Below are positions 49,416-58,604 of a stretch of DNA of 64,000 bases, in pieces; position 1 is the first letter of the stretch; the number at the start of each line of letters is the position of its first letter. Source of the stretch: Nitrosospira multiformis (GTDB lineage Bacteria; Pseudomonadota; Gammaproteobacteria; Burkholderiales; Nitrosomonadaceae); NCBI RefSeq assembly GCF_900111585.1, contig NZ_FOHI01000008.1, positions 1-64,000 of the forward strand, in the 5' to 3' direction. Made by a program: the position numbers and the translations under genes. Below the pieces are notes generated by a model, which worked only from the letters and a program-made list of their open reading frames with translations, was not told the origin of the DNA and ran no database searches.

Positions 49416-50252
49416 ATGGATGATCCTCCCCAACCTGGCTGGCTGGAACGCATAAGTGGCATGCTCATGCGCGAACCGGGAAACCGGGTCCAATTGATGT
49501 CCCTGCTGCATGCCGCGTACGAACGCAATTTATTCGATTCCGATGCGTTGAGCATGATAGAAGGTGTAATACAGGTATCAGAGATCCAGGCACGCGACAT
49601 CATGGTTCCCCGCTCGCAGATGGATGTCATCGACATCAGCGATCCGCCCGAGAAATTCATTCCCGACGTGATCGAGAAAGCGCATTCGCGTTTTCCGGTT
49701 ACCGAAAATGACAAAAACAATGTTATCGGTATATTGCTGGCAAAGGACCTGTTGCGGTATTACGCGGCAGAGGAAGAGTTTGACGTGCGCGACATGTTGC
49801 GGCCAGTGGTATTCATTCCTGAATCCAAGCGCCTCAATGTCCTGCTTCGCGACTTTCGTACCAATCGCAATCACATCGCAATCGTCGTGGACGAGTATGG
49901 CGGAGTTGCAGGATTGCTGACGATCGAGGACGTGCTGGAGCAGATTGTCGGCGATATCGAGGACGAACATGATTTCGATGAGGTGGAAGACAACATTGTG
50001 CAGACGCCAAGCGGCCATTATCGGGTCAAGGCGATTACCGAGATCGCGGATTTCAATGAAAGGCTTGGAACGGAATTAAACGAAGCCGATTACGACACGA
50101 TCGGAGGTCTGGTACTGCACGAATTTGGGCGTCTGCCGAAACGGGGAGAATCAGTCATTGTCGGAGGTTTCAAGTTTACGGTGCTTCGCGCGGACAGCCG
50201 CAGATTGCATACGTTGCTGGTGGAAAGAAGCAACGGCCAACTCGAGCAGTAG
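49416..50252 (+). CDS. corC: CorC/HlyC-type CBS-domain protein
   Basis: A 278-residue soluble protein: a short N-terminal helical part, two CBS domains (about 65-190; DIMVPRSQMDVI and HIAIVVDEYGGVAGLLTIED) and a C-terminal CorC/HlyC domain (about 200-275; FNERLGTELNEADYDTIGG). It is linked to magnesium and cobalt efflux in enterobacteria. It lacks the DUF21 membrane domain of larger paralogues. It is the third gene of the conserved phoH-ybeY-corC set; the apolipoprotein N-acyltransferase gene that often follows is replaced by a pyrophosphatase. Confidence 0.9.
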   Translation: MDDPPQPGWLERISGMLMREPGNRVQLMSLLHAAYERNLFDSDALSMIEGVIQVSEIQARDIMVPRSQMDVIDISDPPEKFIPDVIEKAHSRFPVTENDKNNVIGILLAKDLLRYYAAEEEFDVRDMLRPVVFIPESKRLNVLLRDFRTNRNHIAIVVDEYGGVAGLLTIEDVLEQIVGDIEDEHDFDEVEDNIVQTPSGHYRVKAITEIADFNERLGTELNEADYDTIGGLVLHEFGRLPKRGESVIVGGFKFTVLRADSRRLHTLLVERSNGQLEQ

Positions 50253-50253
50253 G

Positions 50254-50838
50254 ATGCGGCAGGGTTTCAAAAAAATGGTTGAGATCAGACTGGACAGGAA
50301 TAAGTCAGGAATGCAGGACAACCTTGAAGCAAGCAGTACAAACCCGGACCGACGCCTGGTCAGTGAGATGCAACGAGAGCCGCCGCTGGTGGAAGTGATC
50401 ATCGAGATTCCTCGCGGCAGTTTTATCAAACGCGACTCCACCGGAAAAATGGATTTTATCTCACCCCTCCCGTGCCCGTTCAACTACGGCTCACTCCCGG
50501 ACTATCTCGGTCTCGATGGAGATCTCCTGGATGCACTGGTGCTCGGTCCCCGTTTGCCTGCCGGTACCCGCATACGGGCAAAGGCTTGGGGCGCTGTTCG
50601 CATGGTGGATCACGGCATGCTGGATGACAAGCTTATCTGTAGCGACTTGCCACCGGACCTATTGCAGCGCCAAAAAGTACTGCGATTTTTTCGGTTCTAT
50701 GCAAAATGCAAAGGACTGCTCAATGTGGCGCGTGGCCGCTTAGGACGAAACGCGTGCGAAGGGTGGCGTGATGCGACTCAAGCGATAGCACGGGCACGGC
50801 CGCTTGGCAGTTCCTCGCGGACACCCTCATCCAGTTGA
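50254..50838 (+). CDS. ppa: Inorganic pyrophosphatase, family I
   Basis: About 194 residues of a soluble family I pyrophosphatase. Active-site features are VIIEIPRGSFIKRD, the substrate segment CPFNYGSLPDYLG, and the metal-binding D-x-D-x2-D as DGDLLDALV. It removes the pyrophosphate made by biosynthesis. The stop is followed by no gene for 110 bp. The ATG at 50254 comes 1 bp after the corC stop; later ATGs at 50275 and 50311 have better ribosome-binding sites, so the first 20 residues are uncertain. The C-terminal third (RFFRFYAKCKGLLNVARGR) diverges from the E. coli enzyme. Confidence 0.85.
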   Translation: MRQGFKKMVEIRLDRNKSGMQDNLEASSTNPDRRLVSEMQREPPLVEVIIEIPRGSFIKRDSTGKMDFISPLPCPFNYGSLPDYLGLDGDLLDALVLGPRLPAGTRIRAKAWGAVRMVDHGMLDDKLICSDLPPDLLQRQKVLRFFRFYAKCKGLLNVARGRLGRNACEGWRDATQAIARARPLGSSSRTPSSS

Positions 50839-50948
50839 TCGCAGCTCCCTTGCTGATTTTGCCAAGCCGGTATGAACGTGGCAGAATTGCGCCCCTTATA
50901 AATTACCCTGTTTGCCATTTTTCCCCTTATTTCCCTTTATTTCCCCTT

Positions 50949-52871
50949 ATGCCTCTGCTCACGCTTGAAAAAACAAGTCTGGCCTTCGGTCATCATGCCT
51001 TGCTCGATCAGGTGGATCTACAGCTTGATTCCGGTGAGCGCATCGGGCTCATCGGTCGGAACGGCGGGGGCAAGTCGAGTCTGCTGCGCGTGCTGGCAGG
51101 TGAGGCCCAGCCTGACGATGGCAGAGTGTGGTATGCGCCGGGACTGAAACTGGCTTATGTCGCGCAGGAACCGGAACTGGACACCGAGCTCACCGTGTTT
51201 CAGGAAGTATCCAAAGGGCTAGGTTCGGTCAGCCGGGTACTGATCCAGTACCACGAAGCATCTCACCTCCTGGGCGATGGTGCAGATGACACAGACGCTC
51301 TTCTGTTGCGCCTGGAGAAACTGCAGGCCGAGCTGGAAGCTCAGGATGGCTGGCGTATCCAGGCGAAGGTGGAAACGGCTATCGATAAGCTTAACCTTCC
51401 TGCCGATGCCCTGATCGGACAGCTTTCCGGGGGACAAAAAAAACGGGTGGCACTGGCGCGCGCCCTGGTGATATCACCCGAGGTGCTGTTGCTGGATGAG
51501 CCAACCAACCATCTGGATTTTCTGGCAATCGAATGGCTGGAAGGATTGCTCAAGGATTTTTCGGGGAGTGTCGTATTCGTCACTCATGATCGCCGCTTCC
51601 TCACCCGTGTGGCTACCCGCATCGTCGAACTCGATCGGGGAAAACTGACGAGCTTTCCAGGCGATTTTTCCGCGTACCAGCGAAAGAAGATGGAAATGCT
51701 CGAAATCGAGGCGACCCATAACCAGAAGTTCGATAAGGTGCTGGCACAGGAAGAAGTATGGATACGTAAGGGGGTGCAGGCGCGTTGCACGCGTAACGAG
51801 GGACGGGTACGACGGCTCGAAGCACTGCGGCAGGAGCGTGCCGCCCGGCGCGAGCAGGCGGGAAAGGTTAGCTTAAGCCTGGAAGAAGGCATTAAATCCG
51901 GGGGGATGGTGGCTGAACTGGAGCATGTCAGCAAAAGCTACGGAAGCAAAGCGGTTATCAAGGATTTTTCATGCCGGATCATGCGGGGAGACCGCGTGGG
52001 ATTGCTCGGACCCAATGGCGCCGGAAAATCCACGCTGCTCAAACTGATCCTGGGCGAGTTGCAGCCGGACAGCGGTAGCGTCCGGCTAGGCACGAAAGTA
52101 GCCGTTGCCTATTTCGACCAGATGCGGGAGCAACTCAATGAGGATGCAACGCTGGTCGATACCATCAGTCAAGGCTCGGATTTCATCGATATCGGTGGCA
52201 GCAGAAAGCATGTCATCAGCTACCTGGAAGATTTCCTGTTCGCTCCGCAGCGGGCACGCTCGCCCGTAAAATCGCTCTCCGGCGGCGAACGCAACCGGTT
52301 GCTGCTGGCAAGGTTGTTCACTCGTCCCGCCAACGTACTGGTTCTGGACGAGCCAACCAACGATCTTGATATCGAAACGCTGGAACTGCTTGAAGCATTG
52401 CTGCAGAATTACTCGGGAACGCTGTTCCTGGTAAGCCACGATCGAGAATTTCTCGACAATGTAGTGACCCAGGTAATTGCTTTCGAAGGGGCCGGTATAT
52501 TGCGGGAACATGTAGGTGGTTATGAAGATTGGGTGCGCACCAGAAATTTCCAGAAGGTGGCGGCCAAACAACCGACTCCCAAACCATGTCAACCGATGCC
52601 CCTTAAAACACATGGGTCCAAACCTTCCGTTAAACTGGGTTACAAGGAAAGCCGCGAACTTGAGGAATTGCCTGGAAAAGTCGAACTCCTGGAGAAGGAG
52701 CAGACGGAGGTTACCCGTCAGTTATGCTTGCCGGATATCTACCGCGATTCCCCGGAAAAAGCTGCTGTTTTGCAGCGGCGTTTTACTGCGATTGAAGAGG
52801 AGCTGACGAACTGTCTTACCCGGTGGGAGGAACTCGAAGTGAAAAACTCTGCCGCAGGACAGAAAAAATAA
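50949..52871 (+). CDS. uup: ABC-F family ATPase (Uup-like)
   Basis: A 640-residue soluble protein with two ABC ATPase domains (Walker A GRNGGGKSS and GPNGAGKST; signatures LSGGQKKR and LSGGERNR; Walker B LLLDEPTNHLDF and VLVLDEPTNDLDI), an interdomain linker and a C-terminal coiled coil (about 565-640). This is the ABC-F layout, without membrane segments; Uup has roles in translation and in transposon excision stability. I chose the ATG at 50949 because homology starts there. A hairpin directly overlaps its stop codon. Confidence 0.92.
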   Translation: MPLLTLEKTSLAFGHHALLDQVDLQLDSGERIGLIGRNGGGKSSLLRVLAGEAQPDDGRVWYAPGLKLAYVAQEPELDTELTVFQEVSKGLGSVSRVLIQYHEASHLLGDGADDTDALLLRLEKLQAELEAQDGWRIQAKVETAIDKLNLPADALIGQLSGGQKKRVALARALVISPEVLLLDEPTNHLDFLAIEWLEGLLKDFSGSVVFVTHDRRFLTRVATRIVELDRGKLTSFPGDFSAYQRKKMEMLEIEATHNQKFDKVLAQEEVWIRKGVQARCTRNEGRVRRLEALRQERAARREQAGKVSLSLEEGIKSGGMVAELEHVSKSYGSKAVIKDFSCRIMRGDRVGLLGPNGAGKSTLLKLILGELQPDSGSVRLGTKVAVAYFDQMREQLNEDATLVDTISQGSDFIDIGGSRKHVISYLEDFLFAPQRARSPVKSLSGGERNRLLLARLFTRPANVLVLDEPTNDLDIETLELLEALLQNYSGTLFLVSHDREFLDNVVTQVIAFEGAGILREHVGGYEDWVRTRNFQKVAAKQPTPKPCQPMPLKTHGSKPSVKLGYKESRELEELPGKVELLEKEQTEVTRQLCLPDIYRDSPEKAAVLQRRFTAIEEELTNCLTRWEELEVKNSAAGQKK

Positions 52872-52889
52872 CGGTAAGTTCCCGTTATT
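52867..52889 (+). terminator. Short hairpin at the end of the ABC-F gene
   Basis: AATAACGG and CCGTTATT pair perfectly (8 bp) around a 7-base loop, starting within the stop codon. The region after it contains TTTTATT rather than a clean T-run, and an A-run precedes it, so it may end transcription weakly in either direction. The two cytochrome genes follow from 52961. Confidence 0.5.
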
Positions 52890-52960
52890 CTAGCGTTTTA
52901 TTCATTGACCAGAAATGGCACATCGTTTAGAGTCGCTCTTTTTGTAAAGAGGGACTGATA

Positions 52961-53290
52961 ATGAAAAGACCTGCAATAGTCAGTTTACTTGCATGCGGAT
53001 TGCTTCTCGCGCTGGCGGGCACTGCTCAGGCAGTAGGTAATCCGGAGGCAGGAAAGCAGAAGAATGCCATGTGCATCGGCTGCCATGGAATAGAAGGATA
53101 CCGGACATCCTATCCTAGTGTATATCACGTGCCGAGACTCGGCGGTCAGCATGCTGAATATCTGGTAAAAGCCCTGCAAGCATACAAGACCGGGGCACGT
53201 AATCACCCCAGCATGAAGGGGATAGCCGCCACATTGTCTCAACAGGATATGGAAGATCTGGCCGCGTACTATGCCGGCGCTGGCAAATAA
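52961..53290 (+). CDS. Class I c-type cytochrome
   Basis: A 109-residue exported cytochrome c: a signal peptide (about 1-24, ending TAQA), one heme-binding CIGCH (residues 38-42) and a likely axial Met in PSMKGIAATLS near the end. Small c552/c553-type carriers like this shuttle electrons between periplasmic complexes. It is followed 28 bp later by a second, related cytochrome, so the two form an operon, probably by duplication. In an ammonia oxidiser such carriers could serve the route to the terminal oxidase or sNOR; the partner is not known. Confidence 0.85.
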   Translation: MKRPAIVSLLACGLLLALAGTAQAVGNPEAGKQKNAMCIGCHGIEGYRTSYPSVYHVPRLGGQHAEYLVKALQAYKTGARNHPSMKGIAATLSQQDMEDLAAYYAGAGK

Positions 53291-53318
53291 CAACCACTGA
53301 CCAAGCAAGGAAAGCCTC

Positions 53319-53645
53319 ATGAAACATCTTATTATTGGCGCTGCAAGCGCAGCCTTAATGCTGATTTCCAGCCAGGGAATGGCAACGGATATAGAAGCGG
53401 GAAAGAAAAAAGCGGCCGAGGTGTGTGCCGCCTGTCATGGTCCGGATGGCAATAGTCCTGCGCCGGCGTTTCCGATACTGGCCGGGCAACAGGCGAGTTA
53501 CCTCGCAAAGACCTTGAATGAGTATAAATCCGGGGTTCGGCAAGACCCTGTGATGGCAGGTATGGCGGCAGCTCTGAGCAAGGAAGACATCGAAAACGTG
53601 GCTGCGTACTTTGCCACCCAAAAAGGCCTCAAAACGAAGTATTGA
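53319..53645 (+). CDS. Class I c-type cytochrome (second of tandem pair)
   Basis: A 108-residue exported cytochrome c with signal peptide (about 1-23), heme motif CAACH (about 37-41) and probable Met ligand in [15 protein letters not shown]. It shares the AG-K...C-x2-CHG plan and the [18 protein letters not shown] segment with its upstream neighbour (LGGQHAEYLVKALQAYK). Both resemble the halves of two-domain cytochromes c4. The MITE-like mini-repeat begins 3 bp after its stop codon. Confidence 0.85.
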   Translation: MKHLIIGAASAALMLISSQGMATDIEAGKKKAAEVCAACHGPDGNSPAPAFPILAGQQASYLAKTLNEYKSGVRQDPVMAGMAAALSKEDIENVAAYFATQKGLKTKY

Positions 53646-53647
53646 TT

Positions 53648-53712
53648 GGAGTCTCTGAATAAAGTCCCGCGGGTGCTTCAATGCGCTCCGCGGAGAACTT
53701 GTTCGGAGGACT
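53648..53712. repeat. 65-bp miniature copy of the MITE-like repeat
   Basis: Left arm GGAGTCTCTGAATAAAG (53648) resembles the left end of the element at 46959. The right arm, read on the other strand, CCGAACAAGTTCTCCGC, matches the right end of that element (14 of 18). Between them only about 30 bp remain, so this looks like an internally deleted derivative with both termini. It can fold on itself. A separate perfect 7-bp hairpin, GGCCTTC/GAAGGCC, lies just after it at 53721-53740. Confidence 0.5.
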
Positions 53713-53827
53713 TGCCCAAAGGCCTTCAGGACGGAAGGCCCGGGTGGAAAAAAGCAGGTAACTTTCTTGCCCGCTTGTCTGACACTCGAATAACCCGCCG
53801 AAGCATCCGAAAAAGTCGCTTCGAATA

Positions 53828-54259
53828 TCAAATTCCCTGTCTATCCAGGCATTCGAAATAAACCATGACATCATACGTGGTGTGGTTTCGTTGTGCCTGC
53901 CAGATCATTTCCGCCAGGCATTCCATGGCTTGGTGCATGGCTGTATGCTCATTGCCGGTTTTCTTCAGCAGACGCTCGAACCGCGCGCGGATTCCTGCCG
54001 GTTGATCTATTGAAAGCTGCTCCTTGATTGCAATATGCATCCCCATGTGCAGAAACGGGTTGGTTTCGCCCATTTCAGGCAGATAATCCTTATCCTGATG
54101 ATGTTCCACATCATCAAGCAGCGCATGGTATTCCGGGTGCTGCAAAATCACCTCAAGCGCCATGTCCTCCATCGCGCTGAGCATTTCCCGTTGCTTGTAT
54201 TTGCGCCAGGTCTCGAAAAAAAATTGACGCGCCTGGTCTCTGGAAGGATTGAATATCAA
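53828..54259 (-). CDS. DUF1841 family protein
   Basis: A 143-residue cytoplasmic protein with the DUF1841 features: an aromatic-rich start (SRDQARQFFFETWRKY), NPFLHMGMHIAIKEQLSID in the middle and an EMIWQAQRN segment near the end. The family occurs mainly in beta- and gammaproteobacteria and has no known function. It lies 5 bp downstream of nth on the same strand and so belongs to the pyrD-rnfB-nth operon. Confidence 0.85.
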   Translation of the reverse strand: MIFNPSRDQARQFFFETWRKYKQREMLSAMEDMALEVILQHPEYHALLDDVEHHQDKDYLPEMGETNPFLHMGMHIAIKEQLSIDQPAGIRARFERLLKKTGNEHTAMHQAMECLAEMIWQAQRNHTTYDVMVYFECLDRQGI

Positions 54260-54264
54260 GTTTT

Positions 54265-54912
54265 TTAACGAGGAGTATCCTCAAAGTTTTTTGACTCGTA
54301 TTCACATAGGTCGTTTATCAGGCAGATCGCGCATTTTGGTTTTCTTGCCACGCAGATGTAGCGCCCATGCAAAATCAACCAGTGGTGGGCATCCTGGCGG
54401 AATTCTTTAGGGACGCACTTGAGGAGCTTTGACTCCACTTCCAGCACGTTCTTTCCCCTTGCAATTCCCGTACGATTAGCCACGCGGAAAATATGGGTAT
54501 CCACCGCAATAGTGGGCTGACCAAAGGCAGTATTCAATAACACATTTGCGGTCTTACGCCCTACGCCGGGCAGTTTTTCCAGCTGCTCCCGCGTTTCGGG
54601 TACTTTTCCGCCATACTGATCAATGAGTATGCGGCATGTCGCAAGGATGTTCCTTGCCTTTGTTTTGTACAAACCGATGCTCTTGATGTGTTCCCTCAAC
54701 GCTTCTTCCCCCATTGCAAGTATTGCCTCGGGTGTATTGGCCTTGGGAAAGAGCTTCCGGGTGGCAAGGTTCACGCTTTTGTCGGTCGCCTGGGCGGAGA
54801 GCGCCACTGCTACCAGCAGTTCAAATGGGGAGTTGTACTCCAGCTCAGTGGTAGGATGAGGATTAGCAGCCCTGAAGCGGGTAAAAATCTCACGCCGTAT
54901 GCTTGAATTCAT
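54265..54912 (-). CDS. nth: Endonuclease III
   Basis: A 215-residue DNA glycosylase/AP lyase for oxidised pyrimidines. The helix-hairpin-helix LPGVGRKTANVLLN carries the catalytic Lys, VDTHIFRVANR the catalytic Asp, and the C-terminal iron-sulfur cluster signature is C-x6-C-x2-C-x5-C (CVARKPKCAICLINDLC). Length matches E. coli Nth (211). It follows rnfB by 3 bp, an association also found in enterobacteria where nth sits at the end of the rsx/rnf operon. Confidence 0.95.
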   Translation of the reverse strand: MNSSIRREIFTRFRAANPHPTTELEYNSPFELLVAVALSAQATDKSVNLATRKLFPKANTPEAILAMGEEALREHIKSIGLYKTKARNILATCRILIDQYGGKVPETREQLEKLPGVGRKTANVLLNTAFGQPTIAVDTHIFRVANRTGIARGKNVLEVESKLLKCVPKEFRQDAHHWLILHGRYICVARKPKCAICLINDLCEYESKNFEDTPR

Positions 54913-54915
54913 GAA

Positions 54916-55677
54916 TCAGCGGGAAGAAATGTCTGACGTTCTGTCACTCCAGTCCTCCTTTTTTGATATTCCGGGCGATGCCTGCGCCTTGGCACCTCTT
55001 GCGCGCTCCAGCGCCGCCTGAATGGTGACTTTTTTCAGACTGGCCGCGGATGATAAACGCGCCATGGTGACTGTTGCTTCGGTTCTTTTTGCCAGCCTTT
55101 CCTCCCTTCCCTGTTTCTCGCGTTCCAGCCGCTGCAACCGCAACTGGTAGCGCGCGCGTGCACGGTCGGCTGCTTTCTTTTTTTCCACCTTTTCCACTGC
55201 GTAGTCTTGATGGTCCGGTTCAGTCCACGCAACGTGAACGCCGATCTCTGCGCTCGATGAACGCTCCTTCGGGAGAACCATCTGGATACAGTCTACTGGG
55301 CAGGGTTCCAGGCATAACGAGCAGCCGGTGCACTCCCCGGAAATAACCGTATGCATTTGTCTCGCCGCCCCCACAATCGCATCCACCGGGCAGACCTGTA
55401 TGCATAAGGTACAACCTATGCACGCTTGCTCATCAATCAATGCCACCTCCTTCGGTTTGAACACGCCATGAGCTGTATTCAAAGGAAGGGGCTCTACCCC
55501 CAGCAGTCGAGCCAGTTGATGGATGCCGTCTTCTCCACCCGGGGGACATTGGTTGATCTGTGCCCGCTCCTCTGCAATTGCTTCGGCGTAAGGCCTGCAA
55601 CCCGAAAACCCGCACTGTCGGCATTGGGTTTGCGGAAGGATGGCGTCAATTTCCTCTGCCAGAGAAATGTCTTTCAT
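54916..55677 (-). CDS. rnfB: RnfB-like iron-sulfur protein without a membrane helix
   Basis: A 253-residue protein with the RnfB Fe-S domain ([19 protein letters not shown] and a later Cys) and two 4Fe-4S ferredoxin motifs ([36 protein letters not shown]). Unlike membrane-bound RnfB it starts directly at the first cluster domain and has no N-terminal helix. The C-terminal 90 residues are Lys/Arg/Ala-rich. No other rnf genes are present. The ATG at 55677 overlaps the pyrD stop by 4 bp. It may be a soluble electron carrier, perhaps feeding repair or biosynthetic Fe-S enzymes. Confidence 0.85.
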   Translation of the reverse strand: MKDISLAEEIDAILPQTQCRQCGFSGCRPYAEAIAEERAQINQCPPGGEDGIHQLARLLGVEPLPLNTAHGVFKPKEVALIDEQACIGCTLCIQVCPVDAIVGAARQMHTVISGECTGCSLCLEPCPVDCIQMVLPKERSSSAEIGVHVAWTEPDHQDYAVEKVEKKKAADRARARYQLRLQRLEREKQGREERLAKRTEATVTMARLSSAASLKKVTIQAALERARGAKAQASPGISKKEDWSDRTSDISSR

Positions 55678-56720
55678 GTCGAACTGGCGACATCGAGACG
55701 TCCCCCATCTGCATTGCACAGTACCTGTGCAATCTCACGTACGAGATGAGGGCCGCGATAAACGAGGCCGCTGTATACCTGTATCAGGCTAGCGCCGGCC
55801 TCGATTTTTTCGGTAGCGCCGGCCGCATCCATGATGCCGCCCACCCCGATAATGGGCAGAGTCCCTTGCAGGGCATGGTGGAGGCGCGCGACGACTGATG
55901 TCGCGCGTTTTGCAAGCGGCGCGCCGCTCAATCCGCCCGCTTCCCGTCCATGGGAAAGTGTTTCCACACCTGCCCGGGAGAGGGTGGTATTGGTGGCAAT
56001 AACACCGTCAATCCGATGCTTCATCAACAGTGCGGCGATGGAATCGATTTCCGGCAACTCGAGATCAGGAGCGATTTTCACCAGAAATGGCGTGTATTTC
56101 CCATGTTCGTCAGCCAGACGCTGCTGATTCAGTTTCAGCGTGGCGAGCAAGGAGTCCAGTTCGGTGGCCTGTTGCAGTTGCCGAAGATTAGGGGTATTTG
56201 GAGAAGAAATGTTGACGGTGATATAACTGGCGTAGCGATACGCCTTTTGCAGGCATATCAGATAGTCATCCACGGCTTTTTCTACCGGCGTGTCGAAGTT
56301 TTTCCCGATGTTGATTCCCAGAATGCCTTTGTAGTCCATCGTCTTCACGTTTGCGACAAGACGCTCAATACCGTTATTATTGAAGCCCATGCGGTTGATA
56401 ATGGAATTTGCCTGCGGTAGGCGAAACAATCGGGGCTTCGGATTTCCCGGCTGGGGGCGGGGCGTGACTGTGCCAATTTCGATAAATCCGAATCCAAGGG
56501 CCGCCAGCGCGTCTATATGTTCGCCATTCTTGTCCAATCCCGCTGCCAGGCCGACAGGGTTGGGAAAAGTCAGCCCCATTATGCTGCGAGAATGGCAGGG
56601 CACGGGATGGCCATGGTAGAGCCCAAGTCGATGTGCCGTCTCCATCGCATTGAAGGCAATACGATGCGCGGTTTCGGGTTCGAGGGCAAATACCAGCGGA
56701 CGGAGCAATGAGTAAAGCAT
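55674..56720 (-). CDS. pyrD: Dihydroorotate dehydrogenase (quinone), class 2
   Basis: A 348-residue FMN enzyme of pyrimidine synthesis that passes electrons to quinone. It has the N-terminal membrane-association helices typical of class 2, [14 protein letters not shown], the active-site Ser region [15 protein letters not shown] and the FMN phosphate site [17 protein letters not shown]. It heads a leftward operon pyrD-rnfB-nth-DUF1841. The next upstream gene, a TPR protein, is divergent; in related genomes bpt and aat are often close upstream of pyrD. Confidence 0.95.
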   Translation of the reverse strand: MLYSLLRPLVFALEPETAHRIAFNAMETAHRLGLYHGHPVPCHSRSIMGLTFPNPVGLAAGLDKNGEHIDALAALGFGFIEIGTVTPRPQPGNPKPRLFRLPQANSIINRMGFNNNGIERLVANVKTMDYKGILGINIGKNFDTPVEKAVDDYLICLQKAYRYASYITVNISSPNTPNLRQLQQATELDSLLATLKLNQQRLADEHGKYTPFLVKIAPDLELPEIDSIAALLMKHRIDGVIATNTTLSRAGVETLSHGREAGGLSGAPLAKRATSVVARLHHALQGTLPIIGVGGIMDAAGATEKIEAGASLIQVYSGLVYRGPHLVREIAQVLCNADGGRLDVASST

Positions 56721-56887
56721 TATTCATTTTACCATTGCCGCCGGGGTGAACGCTTGTTACCTGATCCGGTCTATACCGAGTTGTGATCCATGATAACAGG
56801 CGGCAGGCGAGGTTCAGACGCCATGCCTGTCATATTGAAGACCCTACCCGGTGATATCGGTTACATCAGTCTTGAACAGGAGCATTC

Positions 56888-57823
56888 ATGAAGTTGCAGC
56901 ACCTTTCTCTGATCCTGGTTCTCATTTTATTTTCGGGAACTGCTCGCGCCGCCACATTATGGGACAAATTCAATGATGAGGTGGAAACACTTTATCAGCA
57001 GGGAGACTATAAAGGAGCGGCGGTAGCGGCGAAGAAGGCGCTGCAAGCAGCAGAACAGGGATTGGAGCTGGATCATCCGGATATCGCTACCAGCCTCAAC
57101 AGCCTTGCCATGATCCATAGTGCTCAGGGGCACTATAAGGAGGCGGAGCCGCTTCTCAAGCGTGCGCAGGCAATTTTTGAAAAATCATTGGGCGCAGAAA
57201 GCCCGGAAGTGGCGGCAACGCTGAATAACCTGGCCATGCTGTACCGGAACAAAGGGGATTATGCGGAAGCCGAGTCGCTTTATAAGCGCGCGCTGGCGAT
57301 CGATGAGAAAGCTTTCGGAGGGGAGCATCCCAACGTCGCTGCAAGCTTGAACAATCTGGCGCAGTTATATCAGGCGGAGAGACAATATCCTCAGGCCGAA
57401 CCCCTCCTTAAACGGGCAGTGACAATATTGGAAAAAACGGGAGGCCCCCACCATCCCAACCTGGCCATGAGTCTCAACAATCTCGCCTTGCTTTACAATG
57501 CTCAGAAGCAGTATGTGAAAGCTGAACCGTTATACAAGCGTGTATTTGCAATCACGAAAAGAGCTTTCGGACCGAATCATCCCAATGTCGCCTTGAGTTT
57601 GAATAATCTCGGCGGACTATATAAGGACCAGGGTAAATATCCTCACGCTGAACCGCTGTTTCGCCGTGCGCTACTCATCTCGGAAGAAACGCTCGGCCCG
57701 GATCACCCGCACGTGGCGACGAGCCTGGAAAACCTGGCGCAGCTGTATAGGGAAATTGGTTATCCCCATAAGGCTGAGCCGCTGGCTAAACGGGCAGCGG
57801 CTATCCGGGCGGCAACGCGGTAA
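56888..57823 (+). CDS. Exported TPR (kinesin-light-chain-type) protein
   Basis: A 311-residue protein with a signal peptide (about 1-22, ending ARAA) and about six to seven 42-residue tetratricopeptide repeats of the kinesin-light-chain/TPR_12 kind, each carrying a motif like LNNLAxLY followed by A-E-PL-KRA and a HPNVA linker. Such repeats form a protein-binding superhelix; the partner is unknown. It lies in the periplasm and is the only rightward gene between the leftward pyrD and bpt genes, so it appears to have been inserted between functions that are usually linked. Confidence 0.85.
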   Translation: MKLQHLSLILVLILFSGTARAATLWDKFNDEVETLYQQGDYKGAAVAAKKALQAAEQGLELDHPDIATSLNSLAMIHSAQGHYKEAEPLLKRAQAIFEKSLGAESPEVAATLNNLAMLYRNKGDYAEAESLYKRALAIDEKAFGGEHPNVAASLNNLAQLYQAERQYPQAEPLLKRAVTILEKTGGPHHPNLAMSLNNLALLYNAQKQYVKAEPLYKRVFAITKRAFGPNHPNVALSLNNLGGLYKDQGKYPHAEPLFRRALLISEETLGPDHPHVATSLENLAQLYREIGYPHKAEPLAKRAAAIRAATR

Positions 57824-57848
57824 ATTAAGCGGTGAATAAAGCGGTGTT

Positions 57849-58604
57849 TCAGGGGAAAGTGCAGGCAGGGTAATCGGAGATATTTTCCAGAGGCTCCCAT
57901 TGGCCATTGATTAACGCTTGCAATGGCCTGAATGCCGCTTTGTACGCCATTTTTCGACTATCCTTGATCCAGTAGCCGAGGTAAAGATAAGGGAGCTTCA
58001 ATTCACGGCACTGGCGCGCCTGCCACAAAATATTATAGGTACCAAAACTCGCGCCCGGCACATCCGGGTCGAAAAATGTATAGACCGACGATATTCCGTC
58101 AGGCAGCTCATCGATGATGCTGACCATCCGTAAAACGCCGTTTTCCCGGAATTCCACTAGTTTCGAATCGACGTTGCTGGGCAGCAGAAAATGCCGGTAC
58201 TGCTCACGACTATCCCGATCCATGCCGCCCCCCGAGTGGCGTTGAGCCTGATAACGGAGATACAATGCATAGTGATCGGGGTGATAATATAAATCATGCT
58301 GAGTCGCAACCAGATGCCGATGTCGATCCCAGGAACGGCGCTGGCTTCGGCGGAGCGCCAAGCTGTCAACTACCACACGCACCGGAAGGCAGGCGCGGCA
58401 ATTGTCGCAAAAAGGACGATAAGTAAAAGCCCCGCTGCGACGAAAACCAGCTTGCACGAGGCCGCCATAAACAATGGTGTCAATCAGATGACTGGGAGTT
58501 GCTACCTGCGAGCGCGCCAGCTGCTCAGGAAGATAGCTGCATGGATAAGACGCGGTAGTGTAGAACTGCAGCGTGGATGCAGGAAGATCATTCAACTTGC
58601 TCAT
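57849..58604 (-). CDS. bpt: Aspartate/glutamate leucyltransferase (Bpt)
   Basis: A 251-residue N-end-rule enzyme that puts Leu on proteins beginning with Asp or Glu, marking them for ClpAP. It carries the conserved N-terminal Cys region [31 protein letters not shown], and [17 protein letters not shown]. It overlaps aat by 17 bp, the same direction, which matches the known aat-bpt operon. The stop is convergent with the TPR gene. Confidence 0.93.
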   Translation of the reverse strand: MSKLNDLPASTLQFYTTASYPCSYLPEQLARSQVATPSHLIDTIVYGGLVQAGFRRSGAFTYRPFCDNCRACLPVRVVVDSLALRRSQRRSWDRHRHLVATQHDLYYHPDHYALYLRYQAQRHSGGGMDRDSREQYRHFLLPSNVDSKLVEFRENGVLRMVSIIDELPDGISSVYTFFDPDVPGASFGTYNILWQARQCRELKLPYLYLGYWIKDSRKMAYKAAFRPLQALINGQWEPLENISDYPACTFP

